64,000 nucleotides of DNA from Candidatus Melainabacteria bacterium (GCA_003258795.1 QHMH01000005.1:62001-126000); one strand, 5' to 3'; positions 25,882 to 35,413 are shown, numbered from the stretch's first letter. A program made the numbers and translations. The notes: a model not told the origin generated them from the sequence alone.

Positions 25882-26685
25882 ATGACAGAAGCAATTAACT
25901 ACGATAATATGTTACAAAATACTGAAATGTTCTCGCAAAATTCGGTTACAGAACAGTTGGATGGTATCGAAATTCTCGTTTCAATGGCAAAAACAGGAAA
26001 AATAAACCCTTGGAATATTGATATTGTTGATATCACTGACAAGTATCTTGCTCATATGTTCAAAATGAAATCTCAAAACTTGAGAGTAACAGGCAGAACG
26101 TTACTATTTGCTGCAATATTGCTTAAATTGAAATCAAATATTCTTGCAGATGTAGATGTGAATGCTTTTGAACAACCTGATGAGTCCGATTTTGAATTGA
26201 CTGATGATGATTTTCAAGCAGATTATTACAATGATGATGAACCGGTTAGAACTAACGTAGTTTCTATTGATGAAGTACTTCAAAGAAGAACAAGCCTTCG
26301 TATGAACAGAAATCGTGTAGTTACGTTGAAAGACTTGATTAGACACCTCGAATTCTACGAAATGTTAGATAAAAAACAAGCTCTTAAAAATTCTCATGAA
26401 AGAGCTAAAAGACGTGTTAGATCTTATGCAAACTTCACTGCAGAAGATATCGTTAATCTCGCTCACGACGAATATATTGAAGATGGTGTTCAAAGATTGA
26501 AAGAGAACCTTGAACAAATTTTTATGAATGAAAAGAAAATTGAGTTAAATGAGTTGACTTTGCTTGGTATGGATAGAATTTCAGCTTATATCTCTTTACT
26601 TTTCTTGTCGGTAGAATCAGATATCGAATTAGTTCAAGATGAATTTTATTCTGATTTGTATGTAACTCGAGGAGCAGCTGTATAA
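25882..26685 (+). CDS. scpA: Segregation and condensation protein A
   Basis: Kleisin subunit that bridges the two SMC heads. The 267-aa protein shows the N-terminal family motif DGIEILVSMAKTGKINPWNIDIVDITDKYL and an alpha-helical LLFAAILLKLKSN segment. An acidic middle is followed by the C-terminal winged-helix part ending LLFLSVESDIELVQDEFYSDLYV. AAGGA lies 8 nt before the ATG. Its stop shares a base with the scpB start. Confidence 0.94.
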   Translation: MTEAINYDNMLQNTEMFSQNSVTEQLDGIEILVSMAKTGKINPWNIDIVDITDKYLAHMFKMKSQNLRVTGRTLLFAAILLKLKSNILADVDVNAFEQPDESDFELTDDDFQADYYNDDEPVRTNVVSIDEVLQRRTSLRMNRNRVVTLKDLIRHLEFYEMLDKKQALKNSHERAKRRVRSYANFTAEDIVNLAHDEYIEDGVQRLKENLEQIFMNEKKIELNELTLLGMDRISAYISLLFLSVESDIELVQDEFYSDLYVTRGAAV

Positions 26686-27200
26686 TGGATCTTTCACTAT
26701 TAAAATCAAAAGTAGAAGCTGTTTTGTTTGTTACTGCAAAAAGCTTGCAAGCAAAAGAAATTGCTGAAATCTTGGGTGTTGAGAAGGAAGAAGTTGAAGA
26801 AGCTCTTTTAGAGTTGATTATGGATTATTCTGCTCGTGACGGAGCGTTGGAAATTGATGATGAAGATGGATATATACTTCAAGTTAAAGCTGAGCATATG
26901 GATATTGTCGATTTACTTTGCCCTATCGAGATTAAGCCTGCTGTATTAAAAACTCTAACTGTAATTGCACTCAAAGAACCTATTAGACAGGCATATTTGA
27001 AAGAACTCCGTGGTGCTAACGCCTACGAACATGTTCAAGAACTTGTTGAGAAGGGTCTAATTTCAAAAACTAAAGATAAAAACGGACGCTCTTTTAACCT
27101 TCGTACCACGAAAAAATTTAACGAATATTTTAAACTAAAAGGTGATGCTAAAGCACTTTCCAAACTTCTTGAAAAGGGTGTGAAAGATAATGAACTTTAA
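26685..27200 (+). CDS. scpB: Segregation and condensation protein B
   Basis: Winged-helix kite subunit of the SMC-ScpAB complex. The 171-aa protein has two wHTH domains: LLKSKVEAVLFVTAKSLQAKEIAEILGV at the start, and the second with LKTLTVIALKEPIRQAYLKELRGANAYEHVQELVEKGLI. It overlaps scpA at TAATG and runs 11 bp into rsmH, so all three are probably coupled. Confidence 0.95.
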   Translation: MDLSLLKSKVEAVLFVTAKSLQAKEIAEILGVEKEEVEEALLELIMDYSARDGALEIDDEDGYILQVKAEHMDIVDLLCPIEIKPAVLKTLTVIALKEPIRQAYLKELRGANAYEHVQELVEKGLISKTKDKNGRSFNLRTTKKFNEYFKLKGDAKALSKLLEKGVKDNEL

Positions 27201-28131
27201 ACATTACACTGTTATGAAAAATGAGGCGGTTGATGCGCTTGATTGTAAATCTCCGCTTATATATGTGGATGCTACTTTGGGTGGCGGGGGACACAGCGAA
27301 GCTATTTTAAAAAAAATCCAACCTGATGGTAGGTTGATTTCTTTTGATATTGATCATGATGCAATTGAGGCTGCATCTGAAAGATTGAAAAATTATAAAA
27401 ATATTACTATCGTTGAAAAATCTTACACAACAATTAAGGATACCCTAAAGAGTTTAAATATAGATAAAATTACCGGTGGGGTGATTATTGACTTGGGGGC
27501 TTCTTATCATCAGCTGACAAGCAAAGAAAGAGGCTTTTCTTTTCAAAGCGATGCGTATCTTGATATGAGATTTGGCGATAGTGTAGAAAACACTGCTTAT
27601 AATGTCGTTAATACTTATAGTGAAGAAAATCTCGTTAAAATTTTTAGCGAATATGGCGAAGAAAGATTTTCAAAACGTATTGCAAAAGCTATTGTTGCAA
27701 AACGTAAACAAAAAGCAATAAAAACTACCAAAGAACTTGCCGACTTGATTGTTAATTCAACTCCAAAAATTAAGTCCAAAATCCACCCTGCAACAAGAGT
27801 TTTTCAGGCCTTGAGAATAGAGGTTAATCAAGAATTACAAAATATTAAAAATTTTTTAAATGATGTATTGGAAATCTCACAAGATGGTGCTATAATTTCT
27901 GTGATAAGTTTTCACTCTCTTGAGGATAGAGCAGTTAAACAGTTCTTTAAGTACCATGCTCAAAAATGTAGATGTGAAAAAACACAGTTGATATGTAGTT
28001 GTCCCCCACCAAAATTGGAGATTATAAACAAAAAACCGATTGTCGCAACTGATGAAGAAATTCGGGAAAATCCATCCTCAAGAAGTGCTAAATTGAGAAT
28101 TGCAAGAAAAATTAACAGTGTGACTATATGA
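27190..28131 (+). CDS. rsmH: 16S rRNA (cytosine1402-N4)-methyltransferase
   Basis: SAM-dependent methyltransferase of the ribosomal P-site decoding region (formerly MraW). The 313-aa protein shows HYTVMKNEAVDAL, DATLGGGGHSEAIL (SAM motif), GGVIIDLGASYHQL, ERGFSFQSDAYLDMRF, HPATRVFQALRIEVNQEL and SFHSLEDRAVKQFF. It overlaps scpB at its start and the ftsL-like gene at its stop. MraZ, which usually precedes it in dcw clusters, is replaced here by smc-scpAB. Confidence 0.98.
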   Translation: MNFKHYTVMKNEAVDALDCKSPLIYVDATLGGGGHSEAILKKIQPDGRLISFDIDHDAIEAASERLKNYKNITIVEKSYTTIKDTLKSLNIDKITGGVIIDLGASYHQLTSKERGFSFQSDAYLDMRFGDSVENTAYNVVNTYSEENLVKIFSEYGEERFSKRIAKAIVAKRKQKAIKTTKELADLIVNSTPKIKSKIHPATRVFQALRIEVNQELQNIKNFLNDVLEISQDGAIISVISFHSLEDRAVKQFFKYHAQKCRCEKTQLICSCPPPKLEIINKKPIVATDEEIRENPSSRSAKLRIARKINSVTI

Positions 28132-28553
28132 GAACAAATTTAAAAACTGGTAATAATTTTGACCATAATGAGGGATACGCTCCTGTTATAGAGGGCTTTT
28201 TCCCTAAAGAGGAGACAAAAAAACAAATGGCTATCAAACGTGTTAATGGAACTTTATCTGCTTTGTTACTTGCTGCCTTGGTTTTTACGGGCGTAAATTA
28301 TTACTTCGCAACCACAAGCGAAATGGTTTTGAATGAATTAAATAGAGAAATTGTCGTGACAAATGACGAAAACTCTGATTTACAATATAAATTGGACAAA
28401 ATGAAGTCTTATACTAACGTTGGAAATACTGTACAACAAAACCATATGTTGAAAAAAGCAGAACAGGTTATTGAAGTCCCTCTTGTAAAGGTCCTTCCTG
28501 CAAAACAAAAATCAGCAGATAGAGATGATTACACAAGAACTTTAGGGTATTAA
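28128..28553 (+). CDS. ftsL: FtsL-like bitopic division protein
   Basis: The 141-aa protein has a cytoplasmic N-terminus of about 40 residues, one membrane helix (NGTLSALLLAALVFTGVNYYF) and a short periplasmic coiled coil (EMVLNELNREIVVTNDENSDLQYKLDKM), then a Lys-rich tail. FtsL diverges too fast for sequence calls; the evidence is topology plus its 4-bp overlap with rsmH, where ftsL lies in most dcw clusters. No ftsI or mraY follows, so the cluster is broken here. It is convergent with the GGDEF/HD-GYP gene after 31 nt. Confidence 0.75.
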   Translation: MRTNLKTGNNFDHNEGYAPVIEGFFPKEETKKQMAIKRVNGTLSALLLAALVFTGVNYYFATTSEMVLNELNREIVVTNDENSDLQYKLDKMKSYTNVGNTVQQNHMLKKAEQVIEVPLVKVLPAKQKSADRDDYTRTLGY

Positions 28554-28584
28554 AAACCTGTTTCCAAACTTGTTTAACCTATAC

Positions 28585-30465
28585 CTAAATTATTGTTGAA
28601 ATAGATGGCGCAATTTGAATGAATTGTCTAACTAAATCAGCATCCCATTGAATTCCAGCACCCATTTTAAGGATTTCACACGCTTTTTCAACACTCATAC
28701 CTTTTCTGTATGGTCTATCACTAATCAATGCGTGGTATGCATCAGCGATTGAAACAATTCTTGCCGCATAAGGAATTTGAGTTTCTTTCAATCCTTCAGG
28801 ATAACCTTTTCCGTCCCAACGTTCATGGTGGTATTTTACGATAGGTATAAGCTCTCTTAATGCTTCGTTAGGCATCAAAACTTTTTCTGCCCCGATAGAT
28901 GGGTGTTGTTTCATAATTTCCCATTCTTCGTCAGACAAGTGAGTAGGTTTTTTAAGAACATTTTCTGGGATACCGATTTTACCAACATCGTGAAGCAAAG
29001 CTCCCAAAGTAATTTTCTTAACCTCAGCTTCAGGCAAGTGAAGTGCTCTTGCCAAAGCTTCTGAATATCTTGAAACAGATGTAGAATGACCTTTTGTATA
29101 AGGGTCTTTAGCATCGATTGCACCAGCAAGTGATGTTACCATTTCCATCAAGTGGTTTTGTGAACTTATCTCTTCACTATTGAATTTATTAACTAACTCT
29201 TCTTCGAAGTTAACACCGATTTGAGAGTGACGTTTTGCCAAAACTTCAGCAAAAGAATTTATTGCTTTGTTATCCCAGAAATTGATATCATCTGACGAAA
29301 CAATTGCACTCATTCCATCTTTGTAACCTTTTGATTGAGAGATGTACATTGCATGTTCCGCCATAATCAACAATTTTTCTTGATTTGTTGAAACGTGAGG
29401 ATAAGTTGCAATACCAACTGACAATCTAACAGGACCAACGCCGTCAACGAAACAGCAAGAAAGCGTATATGTTAGATATTCAGCCAAATATTTAGCTTCT
29501 TTTGTGCTTGTATTTGGTAATATAATAGCAATTTCATCACCGCCATATCTTCCAGCAGTGTCAGCTGAACTGATATTTGTTTTAATTTTATCGGCTACAA
29601 GTTTGATTATTTCATCACCTTTTGCATGTCCGAGTTCTCTGTTAACTTTAGAAATATTGTTTATATCCATCATAACAACAGACAATTCAGTATGATTTTC
29701 TTCTGCTCTTTTAAGCTCGAAAGATAATTTTTCTTGAAATCCTCTGTGGTTGTGAAGCTGAGTCAAACCATCAATATTCAAGCCTGCACTAACTTTTTCG
29801 TGCAAGTCAAAATTATTCAAAAACAATCCAACACAATTTGAAACCAAAGTGTGGAAATTAAAATTCTTTTTGCAGTTGTTATCGCCAACAACGAGAACAC
29901 CATTGAATTCGTTGTGAGCGTGAAGCGGCAATATCGCAACTGGAACATTTTCCAATCTTTGAATTTTTAAGAAAGATGGATTTTCAGCGAATATTGGCAT
30001 ATTTTTAGTGTAACATTCTGCTATTGGATTTTTTTCTTCTGAAAGAAAAACTCTTGTAGTATAAGCAGATTTGCTTTTATCCAACAATTTTAGGTTAATG
30101 TAGCCATTTTCTTTGTTATAAGATCCGATAGCTGAAAAACTACTACCTAAAACATTTGAAAGCAAATTACCAATAGAAGAGAAAACCTCTTCTTTTGAAG
30201 TCATATTTACAGTGAAAACTTTATTTAAAGCATTCAAAAATGCAGGATAACTAACAGTAAAGTTCTGATTTTGCAATACTGGTTTTGTTGTTTTTGGTTT
30301 AACAATACCACCATTGAGCGAATTCATGCGCGCAATGATAGAGTTATCAAAAGATTTACTCTTTGAAAACGGATTACCGACAAAAGACGATTTTTCAGTA
30401 TTTGTCGCATTTTCCCTTATTTCAGTTGTTAAATTTTTTCCCTTACCAAACACACTCAAAACCAC
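28585..30465 (-). CDS. GAF-GGDEF-HD-GYP cyclic-di-GMP signalling protein
   Basis: The 626-aa protein combines a GAF-like sensor (about residues 90-220), a GGDEF domain (228-385) and an HD-GYP phosphodiesterase domain (440-610). The cyclase loop reads RYGGDEIAIILP, with Ile for the final Phe. The inhibitory RxxD site is degenerate (SSAD), so product inhibition is probably lost. The HD-GYP part looks intact: GALLHDVGKIGIP, QHPSIGAEKV, YHHERWDGKGYPEGL, DAYHALISDRPYRK. It could therefore make or break c-di-GMP; direction cannot be told. No membrane segment. The start is a GTG close to the predicted transcription start; ATG codons occur only far inside. Confidence 0.93.
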   Translation of the reverse strand: MVLSVFGKGKNLTTEIRENATNTEKSSFVGNPFSKSKSFDNSIIARMNSLNGGIVKPKTTKPVLQNQNFTVSYPAFLNALNKVFTVNMTSKEEVFSSIGNLLSNVLGSSFSAIGSYNKENGYINLKLLDKSKSAYTTRVFLSEEKNPIAECYTKNMPIFAENPSFLKIQRLENVPVAILPLHAHNEFNGVLVVGDNNCKKNFNFHTLVSNCVGLFLNNFDLHEKVSAGLNIDGLTQLHNHRGFQEKLSFELKRAEENHTELSVVMMDINNISKVNRELGHAKGDEIIKLVADKIKTNISSADTAGRYGGDEIAIILPNTSTKEAKYLAEYLTYTLSCCFVDGVGPVRLSVGIATYPHVSTNQEKLLIMAEHAMYISQSKGYKDGMSAIVSSDDINFWDNKAINSFAEVLAKRHSQIGVNFEEELVNKFNSEEISSQNHLMEMVTSLAGAIDAKDPYTKGHSTSVSRYSEALARALHLPEAEVKKITLGALLHDVGKIGIPENVLKKPTHLSDEEWEIMKQHPSIGAEKVLMPNEALRELIPIVKYHHERWDGKGYPEGLKETQIPYAARIVSIADAYHALISDRPYRKGMSVEKACEILKMGAGIQWDADLVRQFIQIAPSISTII

Positions 30466-30488
30466 ATGCCTACGCTTATACCCACCCG

Positions 30489-30518
30489 ATTTTACTACAG
30501 ATTAAGTAATTTTGTCAA
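30489..30518 (-). promoter_or_regulatory. Promoter of the GGDEF/HD-GYP gene
   Basis: On the minus strand TTGACA (30513-30518), an 18-nt spacer and TAAAAT (30489-30494). The leader would be only about 17 nt. Confidence 0.65.
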
Positions 30519-30589
30519 GCCTATATTATCCTTTTTGTTATAATTCTATACATACTGCTTTCCCTTTTATACTCTGTTTTTGACTGTTA

Positions 30590-30618
30590 TTGACATGGCG
30601 CTTTTTGTATTGTAAACT
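30590..30618 (+). promoter_or_regulatory. Promoter of the acyl-CoA synthetase gene
   Basis: TTGACA (30590-30595), a 17-nt spacer and TAAACT (30613-30618). Its predicted start near 30625 favours the ATG at 30652 over that at 30637. Confidence 0.5.
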
Positions 30619-30651
30619 TCTAAATTATAGGATTATATGAGGGATTTGTAT

Positions 30652-32616
30652 ATGGTTGCTTTGAAAAAGAAAAATCTGTCTGTTGAGAACAGAAGGCTTA
30701 ATATTGAAATAAAAAAACGTGTAATGGCTGAGAGAAAAGCTTTAAACATGTTTTTTGAAGCTCAAACCTCACTTTGTGATTATTTTGAAAATAAGATTTC
30801 TAAATATGGCGATTTGAAAGCTGTTACAGATGAATATTCAAAAGTTGAAATGACTTATGCGGAATTAAATGAACAAATCTCTCAATTTGCAGCAGGTATG
30901 CAAGCTCTTGGACTTCAAAAAGGTCAGTTTGTTTCATTATTTTCTGAAAATAACGGACGTTGGATGCTTGCAGATCACGCTATTTTGAGAAACGGTGCTG
31001 TTAGTGTTGACCGTGGTTCTCAAGCTCCAACTGAAGAACTCGATTATATTCTAAAACATTCTGATAGTGTTGGTGTAATTGTTCAAAATGCGGCAACATT
31101 TAACAAATTGAAGGATATATTTAAAGGCAAGAATCTTAAATTTATAATTCTTCTATTTGGAGAAGAAACCGATGATTTGCCTGTATTTACTTTTGAAGAA
31201 ATACTTGAAATTGGTAAAGGTCACAATTTTGTAAAACCAGAATTAACCATAGATGACAACGCAGTGATGCTTTACACATCTGGTACAACAGGACTACCTA
31301 AAGGTGTTCTTCTAACACATAAAAATATTCTCTCTCAATTTCCATCAATTCACGAGTGCTTTAACTCTCAACCTGGGGAAAAAACTTTGCAAATTTTACC
31401 AATATGGCATGCTTATGAAAGAATTTCGCAAACTTATTACTACCTTTCTGGTTGCCATTTGCATTTTACGACTATCCCTAACTTGAAAAATGACTTGCTT
31501 AAATATAATGTAGATACTTTTATGTCTGTTCCACGTATTTGGGAAGCTTTAAGAATTGGTATTTATCAAAAACTTAAACAAAAATCTGCATTGGGTTATT
31601 ATATTTTTGACTTTGCTGTTCAAACAAGTATTAACTATCAAATTCATAAAATGTACAGCGAAAGAAGAATTACGAATAAAAAGAAATATCACAAACTTTT
31701 AAGACTTTACCACAAGATTATTAGATCTTTTATAAAACCGTTGCACTTATTGTTTAAGGCAACAATTTACCAGAAAATTAAAGATGCAACTGGTGCAAAT
31801 TTCCGTGCGTCTATGTCTGGTGGCGGTTCTTTGTCTATGAAAGATCAATTATTTTATGATGCATTAGGTATTAACTTAAGAGAAGGTTATGGACTTACTG
31901 AAACATCTCCTGTTTTGACAATTAGACCTATCAAAGATAAAAACTATTTAGGATGTGCTGGAAAGCCGATTAAGTCGACTGAAATCAAAATTGTTGATCC
32001 TAATACCTTTGAAGAATTGGGCTTGTTTAAAAAGGGTCTGATTATGGCAAGAGGTCCTCAAGTTATGAAAGGATATTATAAAGATCCTGAGGCAACAGCT
32101 AAAGTAATTGATGAAAAAGGCTGGTTCAATACAGGTGACTTAGGTTGGCTTACTGGAGATAATAACCTTGTTATTGTTGGTAGAATTAAGGAAACTATTG
32201 TTTTATCAAATGGAGAAAATGTTGAGCCTGTTCCTATTGAAGAAGCTTGCTTAGGTAGCCCTTATATTGAACAAATTGTTCTTGTTGGTCAAGATAAAAG
32301 TAGTATAGGGGCGTTGGTTGTACCTTCTCAAGAAGCGTTGCAAAAATGCGGTGTTCTTGCTAAAGATTTAAAATCAAATAAAACTTTGAGCATTAAAAAT
32401 CCAAATTTAAGAGATTTAATAAAAAAAGAATTGAATACTTATATCAAAAATAAATCTAATTTAAAGTCTTTTGAAAAAATTAAACAGTTTGAGATTTTGA
32501 AAGAAAACTTTAGTGTTCAAAATGGTATGGTTAGCCAGACTGCAAAAATCAAACGTAATGTCGTTTTTGACACCTATAAAAACTTGATTTCAAAAATGTT
32601 TAATGATAAAAAATAG
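30652..32616 (+). CDS. Long-chain-fatty-acid--CoA ligase (AMP-forming)
   Basis: Adenylate-forming enzyme of about 654 aa that activates fatty acids to acyl-CoA or, in some bacteria, acyl-ACP. Motifs: P-loop-like MLYTSGTTGLPKG at about residues 206-218, GYGLTETSPVLTI (A5), GWFNTGDLGWL (A7) and GRIKETIVLSNGENVEP (A8). The insert after YSERRITNKKKYHK is typical of the bacterial and cyanobacterial long-chain type. The start at 30652 has GAGGGA 7 nt upstream and fits the promoter; an ATG at 30637 is the alternative. The holB start follows 2 nt after the stop. Confidence 0.92.
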   Translation: MVALKKKNLSVENRRLNIEIKKRVMAERKALNMFFEAQTSLCDYFENKISKYGDLKAVTDEYSKVEMTYAELNEQISQFAAGMQALGLQKGQFVSLFSENNGRWMLADHAILRNGAVSVDRGSQAPTEELDYILKHSDSVGVIVQNAATFNKLKDIFKGKNLKFIILLFGEETDDLPVFTFEEILEIGKGHNFVKPELTIDDNAVMLYTSGTTGLPKGVLLTHKNILSQFPSIHECFNSQPGEKTLQILPIWHAYERISQTYYYLSGCHLHFTTIPNLKNDLLKYNVDTFMSVPRIWEALRIGIYQKLKQKSALGYYIFDFAVQTSINYQIHKMYSERRITNKKKYHKLLRLYHKIIRSFIKPLHLLFKATIYQKIKDATGANFRASMSGGGSLSMKDQLFYDALGINLREGYGLTETSPVLTIRPIKDKNYLGCAGKPIKSTEIKIVDPNTFEELGLFKKGLIMARGPQVMKGYYKDPEATAKVIDEKGWFNTGDLGWLTGDNNLVIVGRIKETIVLSNGENVEPVPIEEACLGSPYIEQIVLVGQDKSSIGALVVPSQEALQKCGVLAKDLKSNKTLSIKNPNLRDLIKKELNTYIKNKSNLKSFEKIKQFEILKENFSVQNGMVSQTAKIKRNVVFDTYKNLISKMFNDKK

Positions 32617-32618
32617 TT

Positions 32619-33485
32619 ATGTTTGATAATGAATTTAGAAAATCATATCCTTTTTTGACTCAATATTTTGAATCTATTTTAACAAGCGAAAATAAAACAC
32701 TATCACATTGTATATTGTTTTATGGACAAAATATCGAGGTTCAATATAAGCTTGCGGTGGAAATTGCAAGAATATTGAACTGCAAAGGTAATAAATCGAT
32801 TGATTGCGATTGTTTTTCTTGCCGTTGGATTAGAGAAAACAAGCATCCAAGTGTTGTTACAGTCAGCCCAATTGATTTTAAAGAAGATTCCTCTAAAACT
32901 GTTATATCTGTAAAACAAATTCAAAATATAAAAGCATCTCTTGTAAATACATCTGAATATTATAGAGTATTTATAATTTGTGATGCAAAAATTGTTAATG
33001 ATGAGTGGAAACCTTATGGACTAAACTTTGATAATTTTAAAGCTGAGGCCTCAAATGCTCTCTTAAAAACAATTGAAGAAACTCCGCAAAATACAGTTTT
33101 CTTCTTCCTAACAAGAGATAAAACAGATGTTTTAGCAACAATTTCATCAAGGGCTCAAGGTTTTTTCGTTCCAAACTATGAGAGAAAAAGTGAAAGTATT
33201 TCGGAAGTGGTTAATTTATTTGAAAATTACCCAAATTTATCTTCGCAAAATTTATTTGATTACTCTCAAAAATTTGTTGATCAATTAAAAGTAGACGAAA
33301 ATATTTTTGAAAAATGTTTATCTTATTTTAATCAAATGCTTAAGGCTAATCTTGATAATAATGTGTTAAAAACAAAAATAATAAAAGATATGTTTTATAT
33401 TGAAAAAGCAAAGAAAATGTTTGACAAAGGTATAAATCCTCAAACTATTTCAGAAGAACTGTATTTGAGTATAATGGGTAAATAA
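32619..33485 (+). CDS. holB: DNA polymerase III delta' subunit-like clamp loader protein
   Basis: The 288-aa protein resembles the AAA+ delta' stator subunit that helps load the beta clamp. It has LSHCILFYGQNIEVQYKLAVEIARIL in place of a true Walker A (as usual for delta'), a zinc cluster CDCFSCRWI, the IKASLVNTSEYYRVFIICDA stretch, and the family hallmark ASNALLKTIEETPQNTVFFFLT with LATISSRAQ, where the usual SRC is SRA. The C-terminal collar domain is poorly conserved. It is cotranscribed with the acyl-CoA ligase and ends at a strong terminator. Confidence 0.88.
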   Translation: MFDNEFRKSYPFLTQYFESILTSENKTLSHCILFYGQNIEVQYKLAVEIARILNCKGNKSIDCDCFSCRWIRENKHPSVVTVSPIDFKEDSSKTVISVKQIQNIKASLVNTSEYYRVFIICDAKIVNDEWKPYGLNFDNFKAEASNALLKTIEETPQNTVFFFLTRDKTDVLATISSRAQGFFVPNYERKSESISEVVNLFENYPNLSSQNLFDYSQKFVDQLKVDENIFEKCLSYFNQMLKANLDNNVLKTKIIKDMFYIEKAKKMFDKGINPQTISEELYLSIMGK

Positions 33486-33522
33486 AGAAGCTGCGACGAT
33501 TTCTATCGTCGCAGCTTCTTTT
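33486..33522. terminator. Bidirectional terminator after holB
   Basis: A perfect 15-bp stem (33486-33500 with 33505-33519), TTCT loop and following T-run, between convergent genes. Confidence 0.92.
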
Positions 33523-33534
33523 AAACAGTTACTT

Positions 33535-35214
33535 CTAAGCTTGTTTTGCTTTATTATCATTTTGGTGTACAGCTTTTGTTATAGCAATGTTCAATTTTGG
33601 AACAAGCAAGCCGATAGCCAATAATGTAGCTCCAAATCCTGTCATCTTTGTTATTGTTTTGTTGAATGCTGCATTTTTTGCTGCTTTATTTTCAGGATTT
33701 TTCAATATTTTTGTTATAGTTTCTGACAATTTTTCATTTTGCAATATTTCTTTCATAAATGTCTTATTATCAGAGCTGTAATTTTTAAGTTCATCTTTTA
33801 ATTTTGGATTGAGTGAAGAACAGATTTTTTTCATATTTCCACCCAATTTATCTATTCTTTCACCAAAACCTTTAAGTCCTGATGTAAGATTTTTATCGAT
33901 TGTATGCCAATCTTGAACTTGTGAATATGATGCTACATGTTTGTTTTGCGTAATCGCATAACCATATTTTTTCTGTAACATTTTGCCGATGATATCACCA
34001 ATTACAGGTACACCTTTAACAGAGATAAGAATTGTTGGAATATCTCTTACAATACATTCTCTTCTTTCATCGCTGTCACGAGATGTAAATATTCTGCTAC
34101 CCAAAAGGAAAACAAATGCGTTTGTTATAAACAAACCTCTTGCCATTGTTCCACTTCTGTCAAGCTTGAAGAAATCAGAAAATTTTGATGCCAAATTTCC
34201 TCTTCCCTTGAAGGCAGGTTCTGTCTTTTTATTTTCACTATTTTCAGCTGGCAATTGTCCACTTGCTCTCAACGCACTTTCTTGAGCAGGTGACAAACCT
34301 TTTTGTTGATATAATTTTGGAAGTTGTTTTAAGAACGCACCAACTCCAAAGAATGCAGTAACAGCAGTTGCCATTTTTAATGCGCCTCTGTTTCTTGCAA
34401 TTCTATCAAGAACTTTTGATGCTTGTTTTTTATCAAGTGATGAAACTTTTGAAACAACATCCTTTGTGTATGCTCCAAAGTCTTCAAACAAATGTGCTGC
34501 ATTTATTTCTTTTCCACCCAATTTCAAATTTTTTGGATTTAATGGTGCATGTTCTGGTGAAATTCTGTTGTTAATTTCTGCTACTTTTTTCACAAAACTT
34601 TGAACTGCATTTTTAGCATCTTTTTTATCAAGTTTTTCTGATGCCTTATTCAATATTTTAATAAATGCTTCTTTGTCAGCCTTTGATACATTAGCCTTTG
34701 AATTTGCAAAAACATTTTCAAAAACTTGTTCTGCCAAATCTTTTGCATAATTTGTATCGTTTGAATTTTTCAATACATTTTTCATCGCAGCATTTAAACC
34801 TTCTAAAGTGGATTTTTCCATTTTAGATGCAGGTTTTGCGGCAGATGCCAATGCCAACGCTGCCATTGGTATAAGGTTCATACCTGGACCAGAAAAAGCT
34901 TCTCTACCAAATTCTTCAGCACCAGCTTTGTAATTCAAATGTCCCAACTGCTCTTTATCTCTGTTTAACCCAACAAGAACACGTGGAACAAGCATACTTA
35001 ATGTATCAATAATTAAAAACTCAACAAAAAAGCTACTGTTATCAATAAATTTGAATATTCCAGTAGATATGTTTTTAAACGAACTTCCTAACCCTGAAAA
35101 CGAAGGATTTTGATTGTTTTCTGATAGGTAATTAGTATAGTAATTATTGTTTTTGTTTTGATTTTCTAATTTTAAACCTTGATTTGCATTAACCGTAACC
35201 GAATTGATTTTCAT
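33535..35214 (-). CDS. Multi-pass membrane protein with P-x-F-x-G motifs, function unknown
   Basis: I do not know a function for this 559-aa protein; it resembles an uncharacterised family I associate with Gastranaerophilales. The N-terminus (MKINSVTVNANQG) leads to NPSFSGLGSSF near residue 36, followed by hydrophobic segments (SFFVEFLIIDTLSMLVPRVL, NLIPMAALALASAA). A Lys-rich helical middle is followed by ATAVTAFFGVGAF, a second motif EPAFKGRGN, and further hydrophobic segments (GLFITNAFVFLLG, TILISVKGVPVIGDIIG, GFGATLLAIGLLVPKL). AGGA lies 7-8 nt before the ATG. No partner gene is evident. Confidence 0.72.
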   Translation of the reverse strand: MKINSVTVNANQGLKLENQNKNNNYYTNYLSENNQNPSFSGLGSSFKNISTGIFKFIDNSSFFVEFLIIDTLSMLVPRVLVGLNRDKEQLGHLNYKAGAEEFGREAFSGPGMNLIPMAALALASAAKPASKMEKSTLEGLNAAMKNVLKNSNDTNYAKDLAEQVFENVFANSKANVSKADKEAFIKILNKASEKLDKKDAKNAVQSFVKKVAEINNRISPEHAPLNPKNLKLGGKEINAAHLFEDFGAYTKDVVSKVSSLDKKQASKVLDRIARNRGALKMATAVTAFFGVGAFLKQLPKLYQQKGLSPAQESALRASGQLPAENSENKKTEPAFKGRGNLASKFSDFFKLDRSGTMARGLFITNAFVFLLGSRIFTSRDSDERRECIVRDIPTILISVKGVPVIGDIIGKMLQKKYGYAITQNKHVASYSQVQDWHTIDKNLTSGLKGFGERIDKLGGNMKKICSSLNPKLKDELKNYSSDNKTFMKEILQNEKLSETITKILKNPENKAAKNAAFNKTITKMTGFGATLLAIGLLVPKLNIAITKAVHQNDNKAKQA

Positions 35215-35413
35215 TTTTTTTCCTGTCCAAAATCTTCCTTATGTATATATAAAGTATTGTCATGCAATAAATTTGCCACTTTTAATTAAATTTTAAAAAG
35301 ACTTAACATTTCATAAAATCAAGTTTTAGGGGTGAAATGCTTATATTAAGTGTATCTTATATACTAAATCTTGTAAAGTTCTAATAAATCTTTAATAAAA
35401 ATATTTACATTTC

